This document shows, piece by piece, positions 1 through 7,726 of a DNA stretch of 19,660 bases; position 1 is the stretch's first letter; every line of letters starts with the position of its first letter. Under the pieces are notes generated by a model. It worked only from the letters and a program-made list of their open reading frames with translations. It had not been told where the DNA came from and did no database searches. The DNA is from Candidatus Thorarchaeota archaeon (GTDB taxonomy: Archaea; Asgardarchaeota; Thorarchaeia; Thorarchaeales; Thorarchaeaceae), in contig JABCSP010000012.1 in NCBI GenBank assembly GCA_018238825.1, positions 1-19,660 on the forward strand, given 5' to 3'. Position numbers and translations under genes: made by a program.

Positions 1-18
1 GTAAAATCATTTAATCCA

Positions 19-732
19 ATGGATACCTCTAATCACGCAGCTAGAATTGCTTGGGATGATCTGGAGAAAATACATCTTGATCCTGTTGAGTCTCTGCCTT
101 CCTCCAATATTGTTTGCATTTTTGAAGTAGGAGCCGCATCACAAATCTCCGATGTACGGAATAGGAGTGAGGATCATGTTCCTCGATACACTGCTGCACT
201 CGAAGCCATTAAACGGATTTCAGAAAATTACACAGATTATGGTTCCACTGCCCAATTTCATGGATTCGCATATTCAGATGAAATTCAACATTTTTCATTA
301 TTCGATCCGGAAACTGGTGACCCCACAGAGGTAACCAGTATTGATTCATCATCTCTCTTTGTTGCATTTACTGAATGGATTAAACGTTTGATTTCTGATC
401 ATCTTGGTCGACCATCAAATCCCGGAGTTGCACTGGAAACTGGAATCGAGAGTGCGATAGAACTTACTAAATCAAATTCTCTCCAGACAATTATTCTATT
501 CTTCTCTAGCGGAGTTCATACTTCAGGACCTAACCCTGTTAAGGTTGTTAAGACCAAAACAACAAGCAATGGTCCAAAAATCCTTTGTTTCACTCTAGGG
601 GAAAAATCTAATCATGATGTAATGGTAGCTATTGCTGAGGCGAGTCAAGGTAAAGCAATGAAAGTGACCGATACCGATGAAATTAGCGGTATCATTGATA
701 TTCTCATGGACCTATCCAGTGGAGGTTTATGA
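19..732 (+). CDS. Degenerate vWA-fold protein (5' end uncertain)
   Basis: The protein (237 aa from this ATG) looks like a von Willebrand A domain. A hydrophobic strand near residues 30-35 leads into the position of the metal site, but the usual DxSxS is replaced by E36-V-G-A-A. The second acidic metal-site strand (normally TDG) reads FFSSG. It is followed by HTSGPNP, closely matching MTTSGPPP at the same place in the intact vWA protein encoded near 7470-7500. The two are therefore probably paralogues, with metal binding reduced or lost here. No ribosome site precedes the ATG, and no in-frame stop lies between base 1 and 18, so the real start may be outside the window. The stop lies 4 bases before the next gene, whose GGAGG site is inside this gene's last codons, which indicates translational coupling. 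The cellular role is unknown; a protein-binding scaffold is an inference from the family. Confidence 0.7.
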   Translation: MDTSNHAARIAWDDLEKIHLDPVESLPSSNIVCIFEVGAASQISDVRNRSEDHVPRYTAALEAIKRISENYTDYGSTAQFHGFAYSDEIQHFSLFDPETGDPTEVTSIDSSSLFVAFTEWIKRLISDHLGRPSNPGVALETGIESAIELTKSNSLQTIILFFSSGVHTSGPNPVKVVKTKTTSNGPKILCFTLGEKSNHDVMVAIAEASQGKAMKVTDTDEISGIIDILMDLSSGGL

Positions 733-736
733 TAAA

Positions 737-2068
737 ATGCTTGAGGATATTGAAACAAGGTTACAGGCTATGTATCATAGTAAACTAGTTTCAGCATATA
801 TCGTTTCTAGATTACCTGCGGGATTATTGACAACTGGTTGGGTTGAGCAGGGATTACTAAGTAAGGGAGTTCCTGGCAACTTACAGGACAAGAAAAACCA
901 AGAAACCCTTGTTATTCCAATGGATAGATTTACGCGCTTAGCACGTGAGTATAAGTATCAAGATAGCCTCGGATTGTTCATTCTTGGAGAGCAAGGAATG
1001 AATAGATCCAAACTCATTACAATTATAAAATCTTCAAAAAGTAATTCAATCGAAGCTATTGGATTCAGGTCTGATCGAATACAAACACCGGAATTAATCA
1101 ATACAATCTCCCGGTTCTTATCAGAAAAATCCGAAGCAGTATTTGATAATGATTCTAATTTGGACTATGTCGAGGAGCTTCTTAATGCTGCTGCTGATGG
1201 TGCCGTGCGCCATCTTCTCTCACTCTCACTCCCCTCTGGAAAACAAAAGACAGCTGGGTGGATTCAGAAACTCCTCAAGACTGATTTGAAATCTAAAGCA
1301 GTCTTAGCTCAATATGGCCACCCACATGAGATTTCATTAACCATTCTATTATTTTCGCGATGGTTGCTAGGGCTTGATATATTCAAAAAGACAAAGAATG
1401 CAATTGCAACAATACTATTTGTGCTGCCTTCTCAAATTGTACTATGCTTCTGGGATAGTCCACAGAATCTGGCAACATTTGCTATTGTAGAGGAAACCGA
1501 TATAGAACGAGTATTGAGAAATTATACTCTACCTCTGTGGTACACTTCATGTGTTGTAACTGAAGATGAGCCAAAAGGTCCCAAAGTAGTGATTGAAAAG
1601 CCCAAGAAAAAAGAATCTCAAATTAAAAAAAGAGTGTCCGATACTATAACTACTGATAATCAATCAATTTCCATTGTTAAAACACGCTTAGAAGAGCTAA
1701 TCACTAGACTCTCCCCATTAATTTCTCATCTTGACATACTTGAGAAACGTATAACTAATATCATTAAAGATACGAGGTTTCAATCGCTGAGTGAATCATC
1801 TGAAAATATCACTGAGGAACTGCGTAGTATTAAGAATGAAACGAAAATAATTGAAGATATTTCTGCACGCTTGCGGCAAATGGAAAAACAATTTGTATCC
1901 TCGGACTCTGTGAGATCTCCACTAAGTCCTGATGAAATTCAAGGAATCGCGTCTAAGATGTCTGTACTCAGAGAACTAATTGATAAAATCGAAGTAAAAA
2001 TTGATCAGCTAGACTCCAGAGTGACAGAAATTGAAACACTAAGATTCAAGCATCGGACAAAGAGATAG
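737..2068 (+). CDS. Unknown protein with long C-terminal coiled coil
   Basis: I do not recognise this 443-aa protein. Residues 1 to about 280 look like a mixed alpha/beta globular region without a known catalytic motif. Residues about 284-300 are a Lys/Glu-rich linker. From about 312 to the end the sequence has repeated heptad-like spacing of Leu/Ile, as in coiled coils. There is no signal peptide or clear membrane helix. The start at 737 is chosen because GGAGG at 721-725 sits 11 bases upstream; an in-frame ATG at 677 would overlap the preceding gene by 56 bases and has no ribosome site. The coupling to the degenerate vWA gene suggests that the two products work together. The 3' end overlaps the end of the convergent large gene by 23 bases. 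A structural or complex-forming role is inferred from the coiled coil only. Confidence 0.75.
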   Translation: MLEDIETRLQAMYHSKLVSAYIVSRLPAGLLTTGWVEQGLLSKGVPGNLQDKKNQETLVIPMDRFTRLAREYKYQDSLGLFILGEQGMNRSKLITIIKSSKSNSIEAIGFRSDRIQTPELINTISRFLSEKSEAVFDNDSNLDYVEELLNAAADGAVRHLLSLSLPSGKQKTAGWIQKLLKTDLKSKAVLAQYGHPHEISLTILLFSRWLLGLDIFKKTKNAIATILFVLPSQIVLCFWDSPQNLATFAIVEETDIERVLRNYTLPLWYTSCVVTEDEPKGPKVVIEKPKKKESQIKKRVSDTITTDNQSISIVKTRLEELITRLSPLISHLDILEKRITNIIKDTRFQSLSESSENITEELRSIKNETKIIEDISARLRQMEKQFVSSDSVRSPLSPDEIQGIASKMSVLRELIDKIEVKIDQLDSRVTEIETLRFKHRTKR

Positions 2069-4721
2069 TGCTCATCGGGACAAGATTATCAATGACATCG
2101 AGAAGATGTCCAATGAATAATTGTGAAGAAAATGACTCTATTGGCAGTACCCTTGCTTTAATCCCTTTGAGTATTCGTAAGGCCCCCTTCTGGTTCTTTT
2201 CCTTATCGAATACAAAGAACTCTATCTGATATCGTTCATTCTCCTTAATTGCTTGTATAAATGGAAGATGTTCTTCATCATACTTTCCGATAGTCCCTGA
2301 GAAAACGAGTAGAAGCGTTGGTCTTGCTGGCCCAAAGTCTTCAAGATATTCTGCAATTGATCTGTAAGCACCAACCATCTCTTCATACCCACCTGTTTCT
2401 CTAACACTATCAAGTATTGAGAAGATTAGAGATACAAGCACTTCTTCAGATTGTAGGTCTCCAAAGAACTCAACATATGGTCTAACCTCGGACCCATACT
2501 GAACTGAGAACTTCTCTGGGGATTCTGCAAAAGTCACAAGTCCAAGTCGCCCCTCAGTACGATTATGAGCTAATGCATTAACAACTAGAAGTGCAGACAG
2601 AGCTGCGATCTCTGCGCGCGAGGGATTCTTTTCTAGACTATTCAAGAATATTCTTACTTCTGGCACAAGCTTTGATAGTTCTTCCAATTCTCTTATTGAT
2701 GCACGAAGGGTCTTCAAGGGAATGTCTTTCTTGCTCATATCTTTCCCTTTAGAAATGCACATCACAACGTTCAGTTCACGAAAAGTTTGGCAGGGTCTGA
2801 GAATCATTTCATCTCCTGATATTTTCCCTATTTGACCCGATTTGAGATTTGGTTCAGTATATCCAATGCTCAGTGTTAATGGTTGAACTTCAGAACCAGC
2901 TTGTAGTTTTGATCCAACTCCCACATACCTTCCCTGCACACTGTCCAAAATCTCTCGTTCGTGTAGATGCATCGATGAAACTAACTCTACATTGGATGAG
3001 GCTTTCTTAGGTCTATATGAAAGGACAATCTTATTGATATCGGGTATCTCACTTTCTATCTTCACGATATTAACTACTGATGAATTGTGAAATCCTACGA
3101 TTGATGCATCTATTTCAGACATTACAATCGATCTTTCGGTACACCTTGAATGTTCTTTCACTTGTCCTGCACACCATTGTCCTATCCTTGTTTCCAGTGC
3201 AAGGACATAATCATATGGAAGGACATCTAATGCTTCCATGTCAGCGGAGCACATGAGAAATACCCCCTTTTCGGTCTTTGCAATCTCCACTCCAAAATGA
3301 AGTGCTGACATGATTGGGCGTGGTTCTTCCACTTCAAGACATTTGAGAAGTGCTTCATCAAATCTTACGAGGTGTGCTGGTGAACCAAAGATTGGACCAT
3401 CAAGTTTGGCATTAGCTCTAACAAGTGTTTGGAGCATCATCCCATCCCTCTTCTTCAGACTATCGGTGAAAGCTTTCTTCCAACCAGATATCATTACTGC
3501 ACCATTCTTCTCCATTACAATTGAGAGACTGATTGCTTTCTCACTATTTGGCTCAGCCACCGTTAGAACAGCACTATCTAGATTTACTGTTCCACCATCA
3601 TCTTCTATCATATGATCGACAGACATTATTCTCAGCATATTTCGCGCATCAAGCAACTGCAGTATTCTAACAAGTTCATTCAAGGCTGCTTTCCCAAGAT
3701 TTTGTTCCGCCATTACGGATTTCTTATTCTCGGTGTAAACTAGAAAGGGTGGTCTTGGAGGTAGTAAATCTAGCATATTTCCTCCAATGATTCGCTGTAC
3801 TTCTTCGGGACTTGCTGATAGATTTCTGCTTAGAAAATAGCTAAGAATTTCTGATACGCTATCTCCAAGCTGTGTTTCTGGGTAAGAGGATGCAAACATA
3901 AGACGTTTGGACCAGAGTTTGTCACCCTGCTCTTTTTTCAAATACCTGATTATTGTGGAGAGTGATGATATCGTTGCTCCTGCTGTAAGCAGTTTACTAT
4001 TTGGGATATCAAGTAGTCGAGTGATATCCTGTCCCCAATCTTTCTGGCTTCGTGCCTTCAATACTAATTTTGGTGGTTTCAATCCTGCTTCTTTCAAGAG
4101 AATGATCCATTCTAGTAATGGGTCTAAGTCATCTGGTGATTCTAGTTCAATGAATATCGGGCGACCAGTTTTAACACATGCAAGAATATCCGTACGATTT
4201 GGTCCTTTTATTGATTGAGCTAAATCTGACGCATGGAGTATGCATCCCCATCCTGCAGGAGTTCTCCTGTCAAGTCGCATATCTTGAAGATGATAAAGTC
4301 TTGGACTATTCGGTGGCAATGTAGCCCATCTGTATACCGATTCCACATTTGCATCTTGTTGAGGGGAGGGTAGAATTGTATCACCGAATCCAATTAGAGG
4401 GTTTACCACCAGGAAATCTGCTAACCAACTAGATTGAGAAAGCTCTGATGCTCCCTGAGTAAATTCGCTAAGTAACTGTGGCTTCTTTAGATAATCATAT
4501 GCCCTTCTTGGGAGAAATTTGAATGCACCAGAATATTGACCTGCAAAATCATGAAGCTGATTCTCAACCATATTATGATAGGAAAATACTCTGTCAGGAT
4601 CAAAGGTTTGAATGTAAGTCCCTGCACGCACTATACCAAGTTGCAAAGATGCATCAATTATCATGAAATGGTGAATCTCATTTGCTTCGATGTCTTCAAC
4701 AACTAACATGGCTCGCAGCAT
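2046..4721 (-). CDS. Fused pseudo-amidohydrolase / barrel / pseudo-vWA protein
   Basis: This 891-aa protein appears to be a one-piece paralogue of the two genes divergent from it. Residues about 5-330 match the amidohydrolase: IIDASLQLG replaces IVDAHHHMG, LMFASSYP replaces ILFGTDFS, and QRIIGGNMLDLL matches QRILGGNSLSLI. Residues about 330-460 match the hydrolase C-terminal region (DGGTVNLDSAVL against DGGFNGVYLDSYVM). About 480-570 matches the barrel domain of the vWA protein. From about 650 it matches the vWA domain (LNSLEKNPSRAEIAAL against LNRFEEGKNVSRAEAAAM). The expected metal ligands are gone: HxH becomes S25-L-Q27, the FGTD aspartate becomes S279, DTSGS becomes S657-K-G-K-D, and TDG becomes FSG. 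It is thus probably a non-catalytic scaffold or regulator. An alternative start is the ATG at 4709, which aligns with the hydrolase start (MLVV against MLIV). No clear ribosome site is seen; a TATA-like box at 4751-4757 suggests a very short leader. Confidence 0.85.
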   Translation of the reverse strand: MLRAMLVVEDIEANEIHHFMIIDASLQLGIVRAGTYIQTFDPDRVFSYHNMVENQLHDFAGQYSGAFKFLPRRAYDYLKKPQLLSEFTQGASELSQSSWLADFLVVNPLIGFGDTILPSPQQDANVESVYRWATLPPNSPRLYHLQDMRLDRRTPAGWGCILHASDLAQSIKGPNRTDILACVKTGRPIFIELESPDDLDPLLEWIILLKEAGLKPPKLVLKARSQKDWGQDITRLLDIPNSKLLTAGATISSLSTIIRYLKKEQGDKLWSKRLMFASSYPETQLGDSVSEILSYFLSRNLSASPEEVQRIIGGNMLDLLPPRPPFLVYTENKKSVMAEQNLGKAALNELVRILQLLDARNMLRIMSVDHMIEDDGGTVNLDSAVLTVAEPNSEKAISLSIVMEKNGAVMISGWKKAFTDSLKKRDGMMLQTLVRANAKLDGPIFGSPAHLVRFDEALLKCLEVEEPRPIMSALHFGVEIAKTEKGVFLMCSADMEALDVLPYDYVLALETRIGQWCAGQVKEHSRCTERSIVMSEIDASIVGFHNSSVVNIVKIESEIPDINKIVLSYRPKKASSNVELVSSMHLHEREILDSVQGRYVGVGSKLQAGSEVQPLTLSIGYTEPNLKSGQIGKISGDEMILRPCQTFRELNVVMCISKGKDMSKKDIPLKTLRASIRELEELSKLVPEVRIFLNSLEKNPSRAEIAALSALLVVNALAHNRTEGRLGLVTFAESPEKFSVQYGSEVRPYVEFFGDLQSEEVLVSLIFSILDSVRETGGYEEMVGAYRSIAEYLEDFGPARPTLLLVFSGTIGKYDEEHLPFIQAIKENERYQIEFFVFDKEKNQKGALRILKGIKARVLPIESFSSQLFIGHLLDVIDNLVPMSTISLSDA

Positions 4722-4750
4722 CCACTGTTATCAGATTGTTGCAGAAGCTG

Positions 4751-4757
4751 ATATATG
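4751..4757 (-). promoter_or_regulatory. TATA-like box for the fused pseudo-enzyme gene
   Basis: ATATAT on the minus strand is centred about 33 bases before the ATG at 4721. That spacing would start transcription a few bases before the codon. With no Shine-Dalgarno sequence visible, a nearly leaderless mRNA is likely. This is inference from spacing only. Confidence 0.35.
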
Positions 4758-4851
4758 CATAGTGCCGACAGCAGTGCCTGAAACTTTGACACTATAACGC
4801 AATAATTTATCACACATCTTATACGAACAAAGCAGGAGGACTTGAAAACCT

Positions 4852-6357
4852 ATGCTCATTGTGAGAGCTATCACGGATATAGCTGAAAGAGGTATTAGAA
4901 AAGGCGATGAATTTAGGCTATATATCGTAGATGCCCATCATCATATGGGAAAAGAGAAGAGTCATCGAAATACTCCATCCGGTGCTTATGATTTCTATGC
5001 AAGTCTTTGGTTTGAAATGAAGAAGCTTGCAAAACAGAAATTAGATGAAGATTCCTTGCTCTTCGAACCTGTTAGGGTGGAAGGTCCCGATCTTGCTTCA
5101 AGATGCTTCAATAGTCGAAAGAGCTGGACAAGATTGAATCATGGCTGGCTGGTTGATAGAACTGTTGTCTTTCCCTACACTGATGACTATGCGAAATCTA
5201 AGAATCCAAAGGAACCCTCATTCAAGGTTTCAAATAATAAAATCGCAGGTTGGACAACACGCGCACCTCATTCAACACGACTCATCGGATTTGCTCGTGT
5301 CGATCCCACGGATGAAAGTAGAGAGAAGGGTCTTGCAGTAAAAGAACTTGAAAGAAGTGTTCAAGAACTTGGTTTACGAGGTCTGAAGCTTCATCCGCTT
5401 GCACAACTTTTTGTTGACTCGATTGAAGGGGTGATAACCAAAGACCTTGTCAAACGAGCTGGAGAACTTGGAATCCCTGTCATTTTCGATACACGTAATA
5501 TTACAACAGTCTTGAAAATCAAGAATTTAGTTGATTCGATTAGAAATGACCCTGAGTGCGGAACTGCAATGAGAGGACTAAGGGTAATCCTAGCTCATTG
5601 CGGAATGTCGCCTGGAGATTCTCATCTTTATGATGTACTTAGAGACCCTGTGATCTTTGCAGATACGTCTACATTACATGACCTTGATGTTCCTGTCTTA
5701 TTCGAAACTGCATTCGAGAGATTAAGTCAAGATGATTTTTCATGGTCCGAGAAGATACTTTTTGGCACTGATTTCAGTTTTCTATCAGTACAAGCCGCAG
5801 ATATCATACTCTTCTTACTTTCACGTGATTTTCCAGGGACTCTTGCTGACGCGCAACGAATTCTTGGAGGGAATTCATTATCTCTTATTCAGCACCCCTT
5901 TTCAACATCAGCTGGTGTGCAGATGTCCCCAGTCGAGTATGTTAGTCGTGATATCGGAGGAACAAAACAGATTGATCTTGAGAACTCTTTACTCAATCTT
6001 TTTAGTGGTGATAAATGGGACCTCTCTTCTCTAGATCTAATGCTTCCTCCTACTGGAACTTGGCCAGAACCAGTGAAACTCTCTGATGGTGGTTTCAATG
6101 GTGTATATCTTGACTCCTATGTTATGTGTCTTCGAAGTCGTGTTCTTGACAAAGAGATTCATGTTTGGGTAAGAAGAACTGTGGGTGATTCAGTAAGTTG
6201 TTCACTCCTGAGTACCAAGGGAATGGCAAGGATAGATACTGTTGAAAATGCCTCTCAGAGTTATAATCCCATATTGATAAGGTCCTTATCTGATCACTCT
6301 ACAACTTTGAAATCATCAGACGATTTAACCAAGAAGGTATTATCTCTACTCGCTTAG
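4852..6357 (+). CDS. Amidohydrolase-family metal-dependent hydrolase
   Basis: The 501-aa protein has the TIM-barrel amidohydrolase (Amidohydrolase_2, COG2159-like) layout. It shows H29-H-H31 after a hydrophobic strand (IVDAHHHMG), K179-L-H181-P, AH249CG, and FGTD307. These fit the metal-binding HxH, the mid-barrel residues and the final catalytic Asp of the family. Residues 330-501 form an extra C-terminal region that is shared with the fused paralogue on the opposite strand. The substrate cannot be told from sequence; family members include decarboxylases and C-N or C-C hydrolases. There is no signal peptide, so it probably acts in the cytoplasm. AGGAGG at 4834-4839 lies 12 bases before the ATG, which starts the protein just ahead of the conserved first strand. 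The intact vWA gene follows 71 bases later on the same strand. Confidence 0.88.
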   Translation: MLIVRAITDIAERGIRKGDEFRLYIVDAHHHMGKEKSHRNTPSGAYDFYASLWFEMKKLAKQKLDEDSLLFEPVRVEGPDLASRCFNSRKSWTRLNHGWLVDRTVVFPYTDDYAKSKNPKEPSFKVSNNKIAGWTTRAPHSTRLIGFARVDPTDESREKGLAVKELERSVQELGLRGLKLHPLAQLFVDSIEGVITKDLVKRAGELGIPVIFDTRNITTVLKIKNLVDSIRNDPECGTAMRGLRVILAHCGMSPGDSHLYDVLRDPVIFADTSTLHDLDVPVLFETAFERLSQDDFSWSEKILFGTDFSFLSVQAADIILFLLSRDFPGTLADAQRILGGNSLSLIQHPFSTSAGVQMSPVEYVSRDIGGTKQIDLENSLLNLFSGDKWDLSSLDLMLPPTGTWPEPVKLSDGGFNGVYLDSYVMCLRSRVLDKEIHVWVRRTVGDSVSCSLLSTKGMARIDTVENASQSYNPILIRSLSDHSTTLKSSDDLTKKVLSLLA

Positions 6358-6373
6358 CGTGAACCTAATATTC

Positions 6374-6380
6374 TTTATAA
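6374..6380 (+). promoter_or_regulatory. TATA-like box before the intact vWA gene
   Basis: TTTATAA lies in the short gap after the amidohydrolase stop. Transcription starting about 26 bases downstream would give a leader carrying the AGGAGG at 6415-6420. The vWA gene may thus have its own promoter in addition to read-through from the hydrolase gene. Confidence 0.35.
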
Positions 6381-6414
6381 CATTAGAAATTAGAGTGAGT
6401 GTATACCTGACTAT

Positions 6415-6420
6415 AGGAGG
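6415..6420 (+). promoter_or_regulatory. Strong ribosome site AGGAGG placing a non-ATG start
   Basis: A perfect AGGAGG is preceded by an in-frame TAG (6414-6416). It sits 8 bases before an ATC codon at 6429. No ATG, GTG or TTG occurs in that frame until 6654, which is 233 bases beyond the site. The site fits initiation at or near 6429, not at 6654. Confidence 0.7.
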
Positions 6421-6428
6421 CAAAAGCT

Positions 6429-7718
6429 ATCACCAAGAAACTGGAACTAGAGATTGTAGATGGTGGAGACCTTAGAGGATATGCCCATCTACACCCAAAG
6501 ACTGCAGAATCATTAGATGCAGATATTGGGTCAATATTAGTTTTCGAAGATGCCCAGAGCAGTTTCTGGGGTGCCGCAGAGATCCGAAAAAGTAAGGATA
6601 TTCAAGAAGACAAGATTGTTGTTGATACACTCGTTCTTGAAGCGTCACTCCTAATGGAAGGTGATTTGGTGGATGTCACTCTTTACGAACAAGACATGGT
6701 TGCATTAGAATACGTAGAATTTGGCATAAAGCCACTTACTGAAGATGCTAATACCGATGATCTTGTCACACGAGCTGCTGAGAAGGTAAAGTCTCTTGAG
6801 GACATCATCGGTGGACGTCTTGTTTACCCTGGAATGTCATTCAACTGGCCTGAACTTGACACTAAAGTTGAGATTCTTAATACTAAACCGACTTTGTCAG
6901 GTAAGAGCTTTGCAAAGTTAGCGTTTGAAGCTCTGAGAGAAAGAACTGGTTATCAGTTCAAGACTGTAGGTATTGCTACCCCCTTCAATGCAGTTCTTTG
7001 TATTGATACAAGTGGTTCTATGAAGACCACTGATGTACCAGTTCAAGATATTGCTCATGCTCGTGAAGGATTGAAAGATCTAGCAGGCGATAGTCCTGAA
7101 GTTCAAGCATTTCTAAATCGCTTTGAAGAAGGTAAGAATGTAAGTAGAGCTGAAGCTGCTGCAATGGCAGTACTTCTCTATCTTGCTGAAAAAGTTGGAC
7201 GTGGTTATGGAGAGAAAGTTGGTGTTATCACCTTCGAAAAAGAAGTTAGTGAGATGACCTTTCTTAACTCTGAAACCGGTGAAGTCCAACCTTATGTTGA
7301 ATGCACGGGACGGGAGAAATCACTAGGTCTGCAAATCATTAGTACTCATGTCGTTGACAAAGTTGAGGAAGGTGGTACCCTCACAGATATGGGATCTGCT
7401 CTTGCTAGGGCAAGCGATATCATGGATGAATTTGGCGACCCTGAGAAACCTACGATGCTTATCATGTTGACCGATGGAATGACGACATCGGGACCACCTC
7501 CTCTAAAAATACTCAAAGAGAGATTTCCTGATCGTTCAAGGCTTGTAATCTATAGTATAGGTCTTGGTGAACGAAGTGAAATTGATGAGGAATTGATGCT
7601 TGCAATTGCACATTATGGAAATGGAAGCTATCGACACGTCGACAACATTCGAGACCTATTAGAATGGTATGGCAAGCTAGCTGGCGAGTTTGCTGTTGTA
7701 ATTCGGGGATCTGAGTAA
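6429..7718 (+). CDS. CDC48-N-like barrel plus intact vWA domain protein
   Basis: From the ATC at 6429 the protein has about 429 aa. Residues 1-100 resemble the double-psi barrel seen in CDC48/VCP N-domains: VDGGDLRGYAHLHP, IGSILVFEDAQSSFWGAAEI, then KIVVDTLVLEASLLMEGDLVDV. A linker region and a vWA domain follow. All metal-site motifs of the vWA domain are present: D193-T-S-G-S197, T317-L-T319-D, and TD349G. Between the first two is an insert of about 100 residues rich in Glu/Ala, also kept in the fused paralogue. No signal peptide or membrane helix is visible, so it is probably cytoplasmic and binds protein through a divalent metal. Barrel homology to the fused protein covers codons before 6654, so the first ATG (6654) is too short a start. 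The start codon itself is uncertain: ATC may be real or a sequencing error for ATG. It ends 8 bases before the convergent HEAT gene. Confidence 0.85.
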   Translation: MTKKLELEIVDGGDLRGYAHLHPKTAESLDADIGSILVFEDAQSSFWGAAEIRKSKDIQEDKIVVDTLVLEASLLMEGDLVDVTLYEQDMVALEYVEFGIKPLTEDANTDDLVTRAAEKVKSLEDIIGGRLVYPGMSFNWPELDTKVEILNTKPTLSGKSFAKLAFEALRERTGYQFKTVGIATPFNAVLCIDTSGSMKTTDVPVQDIAHAREGLKDLAGDSPEVQAFLNRFEEGKNVSRAEAAAMAVLLYLAEKVGRGYGEKVGVITFEKEVSEMTFLNSETGEVQPYVECTGREKSLGLQIISTHVVDKVEEGGTLTDMGSALARASDIMDEFGDPEKPTMLIMLTDGMTTSGPPPLKILKERFPDRSRLVIYSIGLGERSEIDEELMLAIAHYGNGSYRHVDNIRDLLEWYGKLAGEFAVVIRGSE

Positions 7719-7726
7719 TATGACCT

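Noticed and set aside
2046..4721. Reading the 891-aa gene as an active amidohydrolase
   Set aside because: The HxH, the final Asp and the other expected ligands are replaced, so catalysis by the usual mechanism is unlikely.
6654..7718. Starting the vWA protein at the first in-frame ATG (6654)
   Set aside because: It has no ribosome site, and it would cut off a barrel domain that matches the fused paralogue. The strong AGGAGG at 6415 points to a start near 6429.
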